Origin: Isochrysis galbana
Taxonomy: Eukaryota > Haptophyta > Isochrysidales > Isochrysidaceae
DNA: 64,000 nucleotides
Reading direction: 5' to 3'
NCBI GenBank assembly: GCA_018136815.1
Contig: CM030934.1
Span: forward strand, 497,479 to 561,478
Shown here: positions 10,470 to 20,810 of the stretch, piece after piece
Numbering within the stretch: position 1 is the first letter of the stretch
How the letters are laid out: every line of letters starts with the position of its first letter
Position numbers and translations under genes: made by a program
The notes under the pieces: generated by a model
Told to the model about the DNA's origin: nothing
What the model saw: only the letters and a program-made list of their open reading frames with translations
Database searches by the model: none

Positions 10470-12741
10470 TGTGCTGCCCGCTGTCACCGCTCACGTTTCT
10501 CCTAACCACGGAGGCACTCACCCGCGCTATCAACGGCGACGAAGAAATCAGCGGCGTAAACCTAAACGGGTACAGCCTGAAGATAAGCCAATTCGCTGAC
10601 GACACGGCGCTGATAGCGCGCGATTATAGGAGCCTTCAGAAGTCCCTACAATGGGTGGAGCTACACGAGAAAGCGACGGGCGGCAAGACTAACGCCGACA
10701 AATTCCAAGGACTGAGAATGGGATCCCAAAGGCTCCGTAAGCCCCCGTGGGATATGAGGAAATACAATTGGATAAATAACGACGAATACCTAACTATCTT
10801 AGGCGTCCCTCTGGGAGCGCCGGAATCGCTTAAACCCTTTTGGTCGAAATTAGCAGACAAGATCGACGCGAGAGTCGCTAAGCTAGCGCCGGCCACTAAC
10901 TATATGACGATATTCGGTAGGGCGTCAATCGTGAACTTCATAATATATGGTATACCAAGATACTGGCTACAAACCTTGGCCGCCCCCAAATGGTTTCACA
11001 CCCGGGTAAAGAAAGCGGCGGAGGCCGTCCTCTGGACAAGCCCGTACACCAATAGACAAAACAAATGGATAAAACACCCACACTACGCCGTGTCGCACGA
11101 TAAGAGTGCAACTAGAACACTAGGGCTGGGGATTCTAGATTGGCCGTCCCATGTAAAAGCACTCCAGGCTAAATGGATCTTGAACTACCTAAACGCGAGA
11201 AAGGCACTATGGAAACACGCGCTCGATGCTTGGTTCTGCCGAACCGGACTAGGGAGAGGAGCAGTCCTCTCCACGATCCCCACGAAAATATTGACGGGAA
11301 GTATCAGGGGAAACCCGGCGCTCCCAGTCTTCTGGAAGGAGGCGATTACTAACTTCAGGGAACTCGACGTACAACCCTCCTTCCTTACACGGGAAGGCGC
11401 GCTATCGCAGCCAATATGGCACAATCCCCACATCCCGCCCCAAAAGTGCGCGCCCCGTGGGCGCGCCTATGGGAAGCGTTGCACACCAACGTAATACATA
11501 ACGTATTCAAAGACGGCGCTTTTACAACGCCGTATAGCAAAAAAGAGTGCTCGGCATATCTCGAACACCTACCCGAAACGTTCATTCACGAGGGACGCTC
11601 GATACACAAAAAAGATTTTCTCGACTCGTGGGACGAGATAGTCGGCCACGCAACGCGTGTGATAGAGCGTTCGAAAGAGCGCCCGCCTTCAGCCACTGAA
11701 GGACAAAAGTCGCACGACACAAACACCCCGCCTCAAAGACCGGGGACCGAGCCACAGAACAAAGAGGTCAGGGTTTCTGAAGACGAAAAATACATCAGCA
11801 AGCTAAACAATATATGGCTACATATCGAAACTGACTACCTAGGAGAGGTAACAGACACCGGCAACGTGGCAGAAGTCGGAGAGATCCAACACTATCACCC
11901 GCCAGCCAGATGGGAGGGCGGATACAAAGGCCCAAGGCACATGGAGTACCCCCTCGCGGATGAATATGCCATACGAAAAGGAAAGGTCGCACTTGACGCG
12001 ATAACAGTCGCAGACATTACCAAGGCCACGCTTAAAGCGACCCGGAGCAACGCCCCGCAAGCGGCAAGATTAGCATGGGAGAGAAGGCTGAATATCACAA
12101 ACGAAGAATGGAAGCACATAGCTAAACTATACACAATGCCGTTATTGAAACACACAGACAAGCACCTCCACTTCAAACATATCACACACAGAAGAATTGG
12201 TACTAGAAATAGATTCATAGACACTCAGACAGACATATGTAGGCTATGTCGTCGACACCGCGAAAACTCGTGCCATCTAGCGTGGTGTCCCGCGACGAAA
12301 ACCATCTTCGAGACCATAGACGCCCTCAACAACTACACTCCTCCCCCCAGAAGGACACGCACACAGAAAATAAAGGATAGATTATTTGCATATCCTGGTA
12401 CGAACACTCCCGAAAGCCTAAAAGCACTATACGTGATAGCGTGGAAATATATACTAAGAGACTTCTACAGAGTAGAATTTGAGTCATACGAATACCACTA
12501 CATACCTATCCTAGAGTCTACACTAGTGAGATTCACTACATTAGTCAGGAGCCTCACCCCGCCAAAAGCGCACTGCTCTGCACGCACGCACAAAGCCGCT
12601 CAAGGGAGAAAGCCCAAACTCAAGAAATCGCTAGAACTCAGCGCCCCCGTATTCATTGAAAACGAGAAAGGCAGACTACAACTGAGCGAAAACACCCGCC
12701 TCGTAGCAAAAGCACTTGGCCTCGCTGAAAGACTCGCATAA
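10470..12741 (+). mobile_element. 5'-truncated, frameshifted LINE: reverse transcriptase and C-terminal zinc finger
   Basis: This is a non-LTR retrotransposon ORF2 remnant, which would encode the enzyme that copies element RNA into DNA. It opens inside the reverse-transcriptase palm at CPLSPLTFLLTTEALTRAI. The catalytic box QFADDTALIARDY follows, then the thumb-side motif GGKTNADKFQGLRMGS and LTILGVPLGAPESLKPF. The frame that starts the element stops at 11494. Homologous sequence continues in another frame from about 11430 (VRAPWARLWEALHTNVIHNV) to the stop at 12741, so there is one frameshift in 11430-11460. A zf-RVT-like finger, CRLCRRHRENSCHLAWC, lies at 12238-12290. Endonuclease and early palm are missing, which is typical 5' truncation. 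The left junction lies against the MGQY gene promoter. The element is dead as it stands. Confidence 0.85.
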
Positions 12742-12952
12742 CATGAAGCGTCGGCCCGGGGAAACTTACCATCCAAGAACGCGATCGATCACTATAGGTC
12801 ATCTAAGAGGAACGCCGCGCGCACTAAGCCAAGGGGCCATGGAACAACTCTAAAAACAAACGGGTCACTCAGTGGCACAGGAGGGAGCGGAGAACACGCC
12901 GCTGAGGACAAGTGCACACAGCTCCGCTCGGACCCCCCACATATCCCGAGCC

Positions 12953-13495
12953 CCTAAGTAGAGCACGAGGGGAGTTGCCGCAAGGCGGGGAATGAGGGTG
13001 AGGAAGGGAAGGGGGCGTGGCTACGAATATGCGAGTCAGTGCCACGGGGGAGGCGAGAATATTAAAAGGTTTTTTTTTTCAATATTCATGCCTACAGCCT
13101 TCAACTATCGGTAAAACGATAGAGTCATGGAGCGCGCGCCGCCCCCTTCCTCTCTCCCCGCCCACCGCCCACCCCGCCGCGGCGGGCAACCAGATCATGA
13201 CGGAGACTACCGCTCTACGCAGCCGCACTGCCCCCCAGCAGAGGCAGAGACCACTCCCATTCAGCATTCAGGTACACGCGAGCCGCAACGCGGGCCGCCC
13301 CCGGAGCACACCACACACCACACCGGCCACCATCCCAGACATGGCAGCACAAGCACAAGGCACACAAACAACAGCCCAACACCACGAGGCAGAGGCAGCA
13401 AGCAACAGAGGCCTCAGGGCTCCATCTCCCATAGGGAAAGCCTCCGGGCTGGGCTCCTACACAGCCCAGGCACTGACCCCGCGCGCACTCAGACA
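12953..13495 (+). mobile_element. Dispersed repeat B copy 2 plus truncated ORF1-like start
   Basis: The leader repeat (GTAGAGCACGAGGGGAGTTG, GGCGTGGCTAC, GGAGGCGAGAATATTAAAAGG and a T run) occupies 12957-13080. ATGGAGCGCGCGCC follows at 13126, like the start of the ORF at 8425. The frame then runs as CAC/CAG-rich Pro/Thr/His sequence to about 13514 without reaching the ordered part seen at 9000-9780. It begins about 215 bases after the LINE stop codon, so either a second element starts here or the leader lies at the 3' end of the first. Confidence 0.5.
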
Positions 13496-13514
13496 CCTAT
13501 CTATAGCTCGATAG

Positions 13515-13977
13515 GTAGGGCGGGAGTCTGGAGTCTTGGGGTGAAAAGTAGTGTCCTAATGAGTTTTATTTAGTGAGGTTGAGTTGACTAGGACGTAACA
13601 TTCTCCATTATTTATTGTTACTATATTGTAAGTCGGCGTGTGCTAGCGCGCGAAGTGCACGGATGAGAAGATTCGTGATGTTAAGAGTCCACTAGTCGTA
13701 GGTCATTCGCTTTGTTTGGCTGCGTGTGCCCAGCCCTCCGTCAAATGTCAAGCCGCCGCATGTACGACTTTCGTGAGGGTGATAAACGACGACAACATCA
13801 TGCTCCATGCACCAGGCAGTATATGTGCCACGTGCCATTGCTACCGCTAGGTATCCAATGGATGTATCCTCGTCAAAGGTCAAGCAGGTTCGTGCCACCC
13901 GCATGCAATGGCCCCTCGTTCTCTTGTTGGTGCGGCTCATCAAGCACATAGTAGTTCGGCATCCCCCCGGCCGCTCA
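13515..13977. other. Intergenic, no gene seen
   Basis: This is AT-richer sequence between the repeat and the 3' end of the arylsulfatase gene. It probably includes that gene's 3' UTR. No open frame is convincing. Confidence 0.4.
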
Positions 13978-16540
13978 TCACGACTCCCAGAGCGGCTCAT
14001 AATACGTCTCCGGAGGCGTTGCATAGGTCTGTTGCTCTAATATATGGCCCTTGCCCGGTGCGTCGCACGGCCGCCAAGCTCCGTCAACGACGAGAGGGGC
14101 GCAACCGTCTGGCGCAGAGGGTGGTACTGCCGTTCTTCCCAGTTCTGCCAGCCTCTTCGCCATCCGCTCGACGACCCAAGGGTAGCTCGCTGCCACGTTT
14201 TTATACTCGCAAGGGTCCTCGTAGATGCGAAAGAGGCATGGTGCACCGACGCATTCATCCGGGGCGGCTGAAGAGGGCTGTTCTGCTATGTTGCAGCCGC
14301 GCAAGGTATAGTTAGTGGTGTTTGCTTGTTGACCAGGCGGTGGGTGCCACTCCGCCTCGACGGCACCTCGTACGGGCCCAAGGTGCAGGTACTTCCAGTC
14401 GCCCATGATAATGGCATTGCCGTGGACCTGCCATACGGTTAAGGCAGGACATTTGTATGTTGGTTGGCAGCCAAGAAAAAAGCAGGAAGGGATGCGGATG
14501 GATACCTGCTCCTGTTGGACATCAATCAGCTTGACGTTGCCCTTCTTCCAATGACATTCGATGCCTTCCCGAGGGGCTACTTCCTGGGAGACGAAGGCGA
14601 AAGCTGTGCACCGCGTGTCACTCGCACATGGGAGAGCGCATCCCGCAAATCCGCGTACCATCGCAGGAGGCAGCAAGTCGCGCCCTGTTTCCAGCCGATG
14701 GCCGGGATGGTGGGAAAAGCCAAAGAGAGGAGGCTCCGGCGTAAGGGAGCCATTCTTGATATAGGCGTGCCATGGAAGGGCTGGCGCGTGCGCCTCGAGG
14801 AGCACCTCCTTCCGTACGACGGCCCCCGTCAGGATCGCGTCTAAGACATCAACGCCGTCGCCGTCTAGAAAGGGCGGCTCTTCCTCAATCTCTGCGGAAC
14901 TTTCCTCCCACCGATCATCCACCCAAGGCAACTGGACACCCACCACTCCATTATCGGTAGCGAGCGCCAATCGGCTATCAATCGTCCATAACGTCCACGA
15001 GTTGGAGCGGTGCTCCGATCCATCCACAGCCGCGTTGGCAGGCCACTGAGCGAGCGCTTGCGTCTTGCCATCCGGTATTCCTGAACGAGCGCCGCTGTTC
15101 ATTCGCAAGTTGTCGCTGTACACGCGACTGTAGGCGTAGAGAAAGTCCGTCTCCACCGCCAGCCCTCTTTTGGCAAGTGTCGCACGTGCCTTCTGCTCCC
15201 GCCTTCGCCATCGCATACTTAAATCTCGTACAAGCGCTTGCCAGTCTTTGCGGCCGCTCGCATACCGCAAGAGCGTGGGCATCCAATCCGTGGCGTGAAT
15301 GGGTGTCAGGGATACAGTGCCTATAAGGCTTGCGTCAATGCCTGCGCCACGTACGGCTGCCACGACGCGTGTGCCTCCCTCCCAGAGCGTGTTCTTTCCG
15401 CCCCGCATTGGGTAGTTGTTGGAGTTGGTCCCCTCGAAGCCGTGGGTGGGCCCACCATTATCAGACACAAAGATGACAAGGGTCTTATCCCACTGTCCAG
15501 CTTGCTTGAGCGAACGGGAGACGTTGCCGACTCCTTCATCGAGCAGCGCCGCCATCGCCGCCACGGATCGGCGTCGCTCGCTGCCTCCGGTTGAGTTGTC
15601 AAAGCGCCGCTTCACCGATTCAGGGGCCTCGAGCGGCCAATGCACCGCTTGGAAAGCGAGGTATAAGAAGAGAGGGCGCGACGCGAAGTCATGCCCTTGG
15701 ATGATGGAAACGGCGCGCTCGGCAAAGAGCGAGGTCGAATAGCTGCCATTGGCCCCACGACAAGTCTGGAGACCGTCGGCAAAGTCGTAATAGCCGCGTG
15801 CCTCGTGCGTATAATACGTTTCCGCTCCGGACCAGTAGCCGTAGTACGTGTCAAACCCGCGGCCTGTGGGCAGAGCGGCGAGCTCGTTTTGACCGAGATG
15901 CCATTTGCCTGCAGAGCAAAAACGGAGCCAGGTAAGGAAAGCGAAGGATTGTGAGCTGGAAGTCGGAGATGCGACGTGCCACTGGCCATCAAGCATCCGA
16001 GCATCGAGCATGGCTCGCCACCGCGTCGTGGTTGAGTTGCAGCACATATAGAGTGCGTGCTGGGACGGCCGGCGAGAAGAATTTTCCACCTACCGATTGC
16101 ATGCGTCGCGTATCCAAGCATGGACAGGTGTTGTGGCAACAAGCTGTAAGACAGGTTGAGGCGGAGGGCGGTGCCCTGAAGAAATGGCATGTAAATGCCA
16201 GTGTGGATGACGTGGCGCCCCGAGAGGATGGACGCTCGCGTGGGACTGCAGACCTGGCAAGGGATTACCGGAGGAATGGGCCATTTCGTAAGTGACATCG
16301 GCGGCGTGGCGTCGCGCTGGCTGCTCCCCCGCGAGCGCGCACCGGCTGCGTGTGGTAGTTGTCGAATACCACGCCCGTCTGTGCAATGTGGTCGATCGAG
16401 GGCGTTGGGATCTGTGGAGAGCCGTGGAAGGAGACATCGTTGAAGCCCAGGTCATCCGCGAGGAGGAAGAGAATCGGGGGAGATGGCGCGTATGCTGCCG
16501 CCTGAGAGAGGAGGGCAGAGAGGAGAGAGGAGGCTATCAT
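13978..16540 (-). CDS. Arylsulfatase (ARSB-like) with PAN-like insert, 3 exons
   Basis: This is a secreted or lysosome-type sulfatase that hydrolyses sulfate esters. Exon 1 is 16343-16540, exon 2 16094-16253 and exon 3 13978-15908; GT-AG sites and phases agree and give 762 residues. The N terminus is a signal peptide ([18 protein letters not shown]). Next come [20 protein letters not shown] with the metal-binding Asp pair, then [15 protein letters not shown], the CxPxR motif whose Cys is converted to formylglycine. [14 protein letters not shown] is restored across intron 2, followed by [34 protein letters not shown] and [15 protein letters not shown]. The C terminus [19 protein letters not shown] matches arylsulfatase B/J types. 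About 200 residues before the end, a Cys-rich block ([20 protein letters not shown]) resembles a PAN/apple fold inserted in the C-terminal domain. The natural substrate cannot be told; sulfated polysaccharide is an inference. Confidence 0.92.
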
Positions 16541-16549
16541 CGGAAAGGG

Positions 16550-16760
16550 GGAGGTCTCTCTCTCTCTCTCTCTCTCCCTCTCCCTCTCTCTCCTTCTCTC
16601 TCTTTCTTCTCGCTCCCTGAGAGAAGGATGGTCCCAGAGAGGAGTACCGACAGAGGAAGAGAGAGCGAGACAGAGAGAGAGCGAGAGAGGGGGGGGGGGG
16701 GGAGGGGGAGAGAGAGAGGGGGGGGGGAAAGAGAGAGGGGGGGGGGGGAGAGCCGTCCGT
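16550..16760. repeat. CT then GA microsatellite upstream of arylsulfatase
   Basis: (CT)n at 16556-16615 is followed by (GA)n and G runs at 16640-16750. The tract starts 10 bases upstream of the arylsulfatase start codon on its coding strand, so it lies in the 5' UTR or core promoter. Confidence 0.8.
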
Positions 16761-16790
16761 CCGGCTTAGAATCCAATCCATCTCTCTAGT

Positions 16791-17430
16791 TGGTGGCTTG
16801 CTCTTTACATTACTACTCCTACCCCTTGCTGTGAAACATCATAGTAGTAAATCATAAAAATGGTGCGCCGTGTCTTTTTCATACTACTACTATAAATACT
16901 TTACTCGGTGGGTAGCGGCGGGGGCAGCGGCGGCGGGGGACGAGGCGGCGGCGCCAACTGCGGTGGCGGTGAGATGGGAGGCCTTTTGAACCGCTAGCTC
17001 TCTCCCCGTGAAACGGTAATTCGTCATTCGATGTCGTCGTCGTCGTTGTCGTTGTCGTTGTGTCATCCGTCATCTCTCATCTCCATCTCCATCTCCATCT
17101 TGTTCCTAGATGGGAAATACAGTGGGGGAGAGTGCAAATACAGTAAATACAGTCTGTATTTGGCCTTCGGCCTTCGTACAAATACAGTGAAATACAGTCC
17201 CCAAATACAGTAGGTTTTTTTTTCCTTTTCTCTCTTTTTTTCCTTTTCTCTCTTTTTTTCCCTAAAAAAACCAGTGGGGCCAAACCTAGCGTCAGGTGTC
17301 AGGCTTGAAGAGCCTAACGCACCCTGATAAGAGTGACGTCAGACGTCAGACCTGACGTCAGGTTACAATACTATTAATATAGAACCTAGTAGTTATAATT
17401 CAAGTACAATGGTAGAATAAACTAGTTGAT
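16791..17430. other. Non-coding, simple and palindromic repeats
   Basis: The stretch holds CGTCGTTGTCGTTG- and ATCTCC-type short tandem repeats at 17035-17100, AAATACAGT repeats at 17115-17215, T-rich TTTTTCC tracts at 17215-17265, and a cluster of TGACGTCAG palindromes at 17333-17372. No gene is visible. Confidence 0.6.
17333..17400. repeat. TGACGTCA palindrome cluster, copy 1
   Basis: Three ACGTCAG units include the 14-base perfect palindrome ACCTGACGTCAGGT. They are followed by an AT-rich ACAATACTATTAATATAG stretch. A similar arrangement is at 31070-31135 (TGACGTACC, TGACGTCAGAC, CGACGTCAGACC, then ATAATACTAG). It is probably the end of a small mobile element. Confidence 0.5.
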
Positions 17431-17434
17431 ACAA

Positions 17435-17600
17435 TTACTCCTCATCTTCAGGCTCGTCCGGGATCATCTCCAAATCCCAAGGAAGCACACACGACTCCCA
17501 ATCAGTCATCACTTGCTGCAACACCAAATTTGTGTGATGAGCCCTCGGCACAAGCCTCTCCACAGTACGATGCCCCAGCCGATTCCTTTTCTTGGAATGG
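17435..17600 (-). pseudogene. Possible hAT transposase C-terminal remnant
   Basis: On the minus strand the frame KKRNRLGHRTVERLVPRAHH, then TNLVLQQVMTDWE and an acidic stop (DEPEDEE), resembles the end of hAT-type transposases, where a KNRL-x-ERL-HHNL helix closes the dimerisation domain. Upstream sequence on the same strand shows no recognisable continuation. The match is short and from memory. Confidence 0.3.
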
Positions 17601-18227
17601 ATCCTGTGGTGAGCTGTGGAGTGGCTGTGGTGGGTCTGTGTGAGGTTGTGGTTGTGAGTCTGTAACATGGGATGTATGAATCGCGGGACGAGAGGAACGG
17701 GACGAGCGACCGGAGGCAACACGGGAAGGGAGCACACGGGACGGCACAGGCGATCATGGCCAGGCATGGCGAACGGGAGTAGGCGAGGAGACAGAAGGGT
17801 GGCACGAGCGGGGCATCTTAGCGATGTCGCGGCAAGCAGCAGAAGAAGAGGAACGTGAACACAGGGCGACGAAAAAACACTCGGAAACTATGGAAACAAG
17901 GGGGAAACTAATGGAACGGGAGGGGGCGAGCGCTGGAGGAACGGAAGGGAATCGGCGAACGCGGGAGACTCTCCGACCCTCTCTGGCCAAGGGAACAAGG
18001 GAAACGCCGCGAAGACGTGAGAGAATGGAAGGAAGGGATCTCGGCTGCGAGTCGTATGCGCGGGAACACGGGGCGGGAGGGGAAGGGAGGAGAGGGGTGT
18101 GGGGGAGACACGCTCTAAAGATAGAGCGCGCTGCGGAGAGGGGATGGAGGCAGGGCGCGGGAAAGTAGGCACGCTCTAAGAGTAGAGCGTAGAGCGTGCG
18201 GCGTGGTGCGGCTCCCTTTATCCACGA

Positions 18228-18950
18228 CACCCCGTGGCCTCTCCGTATAGATCTAGTATATGCATTGCCCTTTCTAGCGACTCGAAAGAGTCAGCCAAGA
18301 TTTGCGTGTCATCCGCAAACTGCGAGAGGCTCTAATCTCTCTAGGTCCTATCTTGATTCCCCTCATCGCTGTATCGGCGTTGACTAAACGGGTTAGGCCC
18401 TCGGCCACCAATAGAAAAGCTAGCGGAGACAACGGACACCCCTGGGGCATGCCAAAATGAATCGTAAGCCGGGGTTCCTTCGCCTACCGTTGGCCTTGAT
18501 CCACCGGGTCGGGAGCGAGTCCATATTTGTTAATAGCCCCAGCCATCTAGAATAGCCGGGGCCGAAGCCCAACGCTTGGAGCGCTCTGTGATAATAGTCC
18601 CAGCTGACCCTGTCGAAAGCTTTTTCCCAGTCTATTGCCAGAGCTAGGCCCTCCTCATCCGCATCGTCCAAGAATGCTTGCACCAACTTCAGAAGGTGGG
18701 TGGCTTCGCCTATCATACGCCTAGGCACAAAGCCTACTTGTTCCCTGGAGACTATTGTGTGTATTGTCATCTTAAGTCTATTTGCTAGTACCTTAGCGAG
18801 AATTTTATAGTCTGTCTGAAGCAATGTGATAGGTCTATAGTTCCTCAGGTCCCTGGAGTCCCCATTCTTGTAAAGCAGTGTTATATCGCCTGAGCACGTG
18901 GTCTCCGGTAGTCCGACATCCGTAGAAAACCTGAGCGAGTGTCCGCTATT
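18228..18950 (-). pseudogene. LINE reverse-transcriptase fragment with frameshifts
   Basis: On the minus strand the palm domain of a non-LTR reverse transcriptase is readable through several frames. Motifs in order are GDITLLYKNGDSRDLRNYRP, ITLLQTDYKILAKVLANRL, REQVGFVPRRMIGEATHLL, AIDWEKAFDRVSWDYYHRAL, then after a frameshift near 18485 FGMPQGCPLSPLAFLLVAE, and after another near 18330 LSQFADDTQILADSF. It overlaps the LINE at 10470 in the CPLSPL-to-FADD region and is similar but not identical there, so it may be a second copy or a sister family. Both ends are truncated, with no endonuclease or zinc finger. Confidence 0.85.
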
Positions 18951-19779
18951 AAGAGAATCATGGGTGGTATCTACGAAAGGTGTTCTTGCAGTTGCAGAGC
19001 CGGAACTCTTTGCCCAAAGACCAAAGATGGGCGATCGGCTCCGCAGGAGAGTGCGATGCCGATATCGATGCAGCCCTTGCGGCCTGCGGGCCCGAGGAGG
19101 GTCGGTGGTTGGCAGACCCCCCTCTTTTGCCACTGTGTGGCGGCCTGGATGGTAAGAGGGGAGGGGAGCGGTGTGCGCTCCACGACCCTACCGTTATAAC
19201 GATAGTCGCTACCCTGTATACCTACTCCGCACGAAAATGAAGGCAATGAAGAAGGGAAAGACGGGTAGTGTTGGCTCGTTTCAAACCACTCTCGCGCTTT
19301 TATATGCATGCATCACCACGAGAGAAAACAGAGACGAAGATACGCATGTGAAAGGGCTGTCGATGAAGCCGGGTCTGCGAGTTGAAAGCTCATCGTCACA
19401 AGTGTGGGCCTCGCTATTGAAGCGGGCTTTGTAAAAGAGGCAGGACAATGTCATTGCACGAGACGACGTCTTGAGCGCAAGAGCAAAGTCTCTAGTTCTC
19501 GAGCCCGTGGGAAGAGCTTTCGTGCACCATCGCCGAGCATGGTCTGGATGAAGCACGTGTGCAGCTAGCGCAATTGAAGTGCGGAAACATGATGCCGGTC
19601 GCACGCCGGTGGCGTGCGAGATACCGGCAGCAAAGACATTAGCGAGGCATCTTGCCAGTGATAGCTTGTGGCCGCAGCCGTGTTCAGCGAATCCTCCCTC
19701 GAGAGTGCCTCTTCCCGCACACTTAGCTCGCCCTGAAGCAACGTCGGTCGATCGAACGAGAGGACCCACCTCAGCATAC

Positions 19780-20634
19780 TCAGCAGTTGTCGTCGTGGAA
19801 GTCCCATTGCATCGACCCAGCCTGCTGCCCTTGGGTCAACACGACCGTTTGATTGTTGTCTGGTGGTCTACTCTTCTTCTTCGCCGAGGAAAGCATCGAG
19901 AGCAGAGAAAGGCACATGCTTTTGACATCCATCTGGGGGTCCCAGTCCGAGTACAGGATGTTGAGGCAGATCTTGCCGTCAGAGTAGATGTGTTCATGCA
20001 CAGGTGCTGGCCGCATGAAGCGGACCTCCGGGGGCCGCAATGGGTACTCTGGGTGGAAACGCACGCGCAGTCGGTAGAGCTCGCCCTCGTAGATGGTATT
20101 ATTCGCTCCCACCATCGAAACCACCCAATCGGTCAAGCATTCGGCGTCGTCTACCTTTATACCAAGCTCATCGCCTGCCGCCTTGAGCCGACGCAGGTCG
20201 CGTAGCACGCGCTTGCGTGCTGGCGGTGGCAGCTCAACACGGTGCAGTTTCTTGCGCTGCGTGCGCCACGAATCATCTTCGGGCGCAAAGCCCGACATCT
20301 GTGCCGGATCCCCAAGCAAATCGCTCTGGTCCTGCTTCGCGTAGTCGTGCGAGGGAGAGAGAAAGGAGATAAACAGCTTCCACAGACGTGAGAGCAGTGC
20401 AAGGCAGCCGACGTTCTCTCCCTCTGGAGCGGCTGAGGCGCTCGGCGTGGGGAGCGGGAGATCCGCATCCCGCTTGGGCTGGAGCGCCGACTCGTCCCCT
20501 CCGCCGCGCACGCGCAGCGCGCCGCACAGAGCTGGGGAGGGTGCAGGGCTCTGCCTGTGCACTCGGTGGAGACGGAGAGAGGCGCCGCTCGAGAGAAGAG
20601 AGAGAGAGAGGAGTAGGAGGCGACGGGAGGGCAT
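19780..20634 (-). CDS. UBE2W-like ubiquitin-conjugating enzyme with N-terminal leader
   Basis: This E2 enzyme would carry ubiquitin (or a ubiquitin-like protein) on its active-site cysteine. The start chosen is the internal ATG at 20634, which gives a signal-like leader, MPSRRLLLLSLSLLSSGASL; an upstream in-frame ATG lies at 20700. Residues up to about 125 are a low-complexity linker containing LCGALRVRGGGDES. The UBC fold follows with ECLTDWVVSMVGANNTIYEG, RLRVRFHPEYPLRPPEVRF, and the catalytic loop HEHIYSDGKICLNILYSDWD with the active Cys in KICLNIL. CLSLLSMLSSAKKKSRPPDN and the ending MQWDFHDDNC are hallmarks of UBE2W, which likewise lacks the usual HPN triad. There is no intron; the protein is 284 aa. 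The leader suggests ER, plastid or periplastid targeting; ordinary UBE2W is cytosolic or nuclear. Confidence 0.88.
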   Translation of the reverse strand: MPSRRLLLLSLSLLSSGASLRLHRVHRQSPAPSPALCGALRVRGGGDESALQPKRDADLPLPTPSASAAPEGENVGCLALLSRLWKLFISFLSPSHDYAKQDQSDLLGDPAQMSGFAPEDDSWRTQRKKLHRVELPPPARKRVLRDLRRLKAAGDELGIKVDDAECLTDWVVSMVGANNTIYEGELYRLRVRFHPEYPLRPPEVRFMRPAPVHEHIYSDGKICLNILYSDWDPQMDVKSMCLSLLSMLSSAKKKSRPPDNNQTVVLTQGQQAGSMQWDFHDDNC

Positions 20635-20699
20635 GGGAAGAGGAAGGGACGATGGAGTAAGAGAAGGGGTATGAAGCAGACGGCTATGGAAGCTGCCCA

Positions 20700-20762
20700 C
20701 GATCAGCGGCTGGAGAGAGGGAGAGGCAGGGAGAGAGGCAGGGAGAGGGGCAGGGAGAGAGG

Positions 20763-20794
<32 letters not shown>

Positions 20795-20810
20795 GGGAGA
20801 GGGAGAGCAG
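20700..20810. repeat. GA/GGGAGA minisatellite upstream of the E2 gene
   Basis: GGCAGGGAGAGA-type units repeat and then become (GA)n, starting about 65 bases upstream of the E2 start codon. On the coding strand this reads as a CT tract. Confidence 0.8.

Noticed and set aside
10429-10605. N-terminal extension of the MGQY frame
   Set aside because: It is antisense to reverse-transcriptase codons of the LINE; MGQY is the family's usual N terminus.
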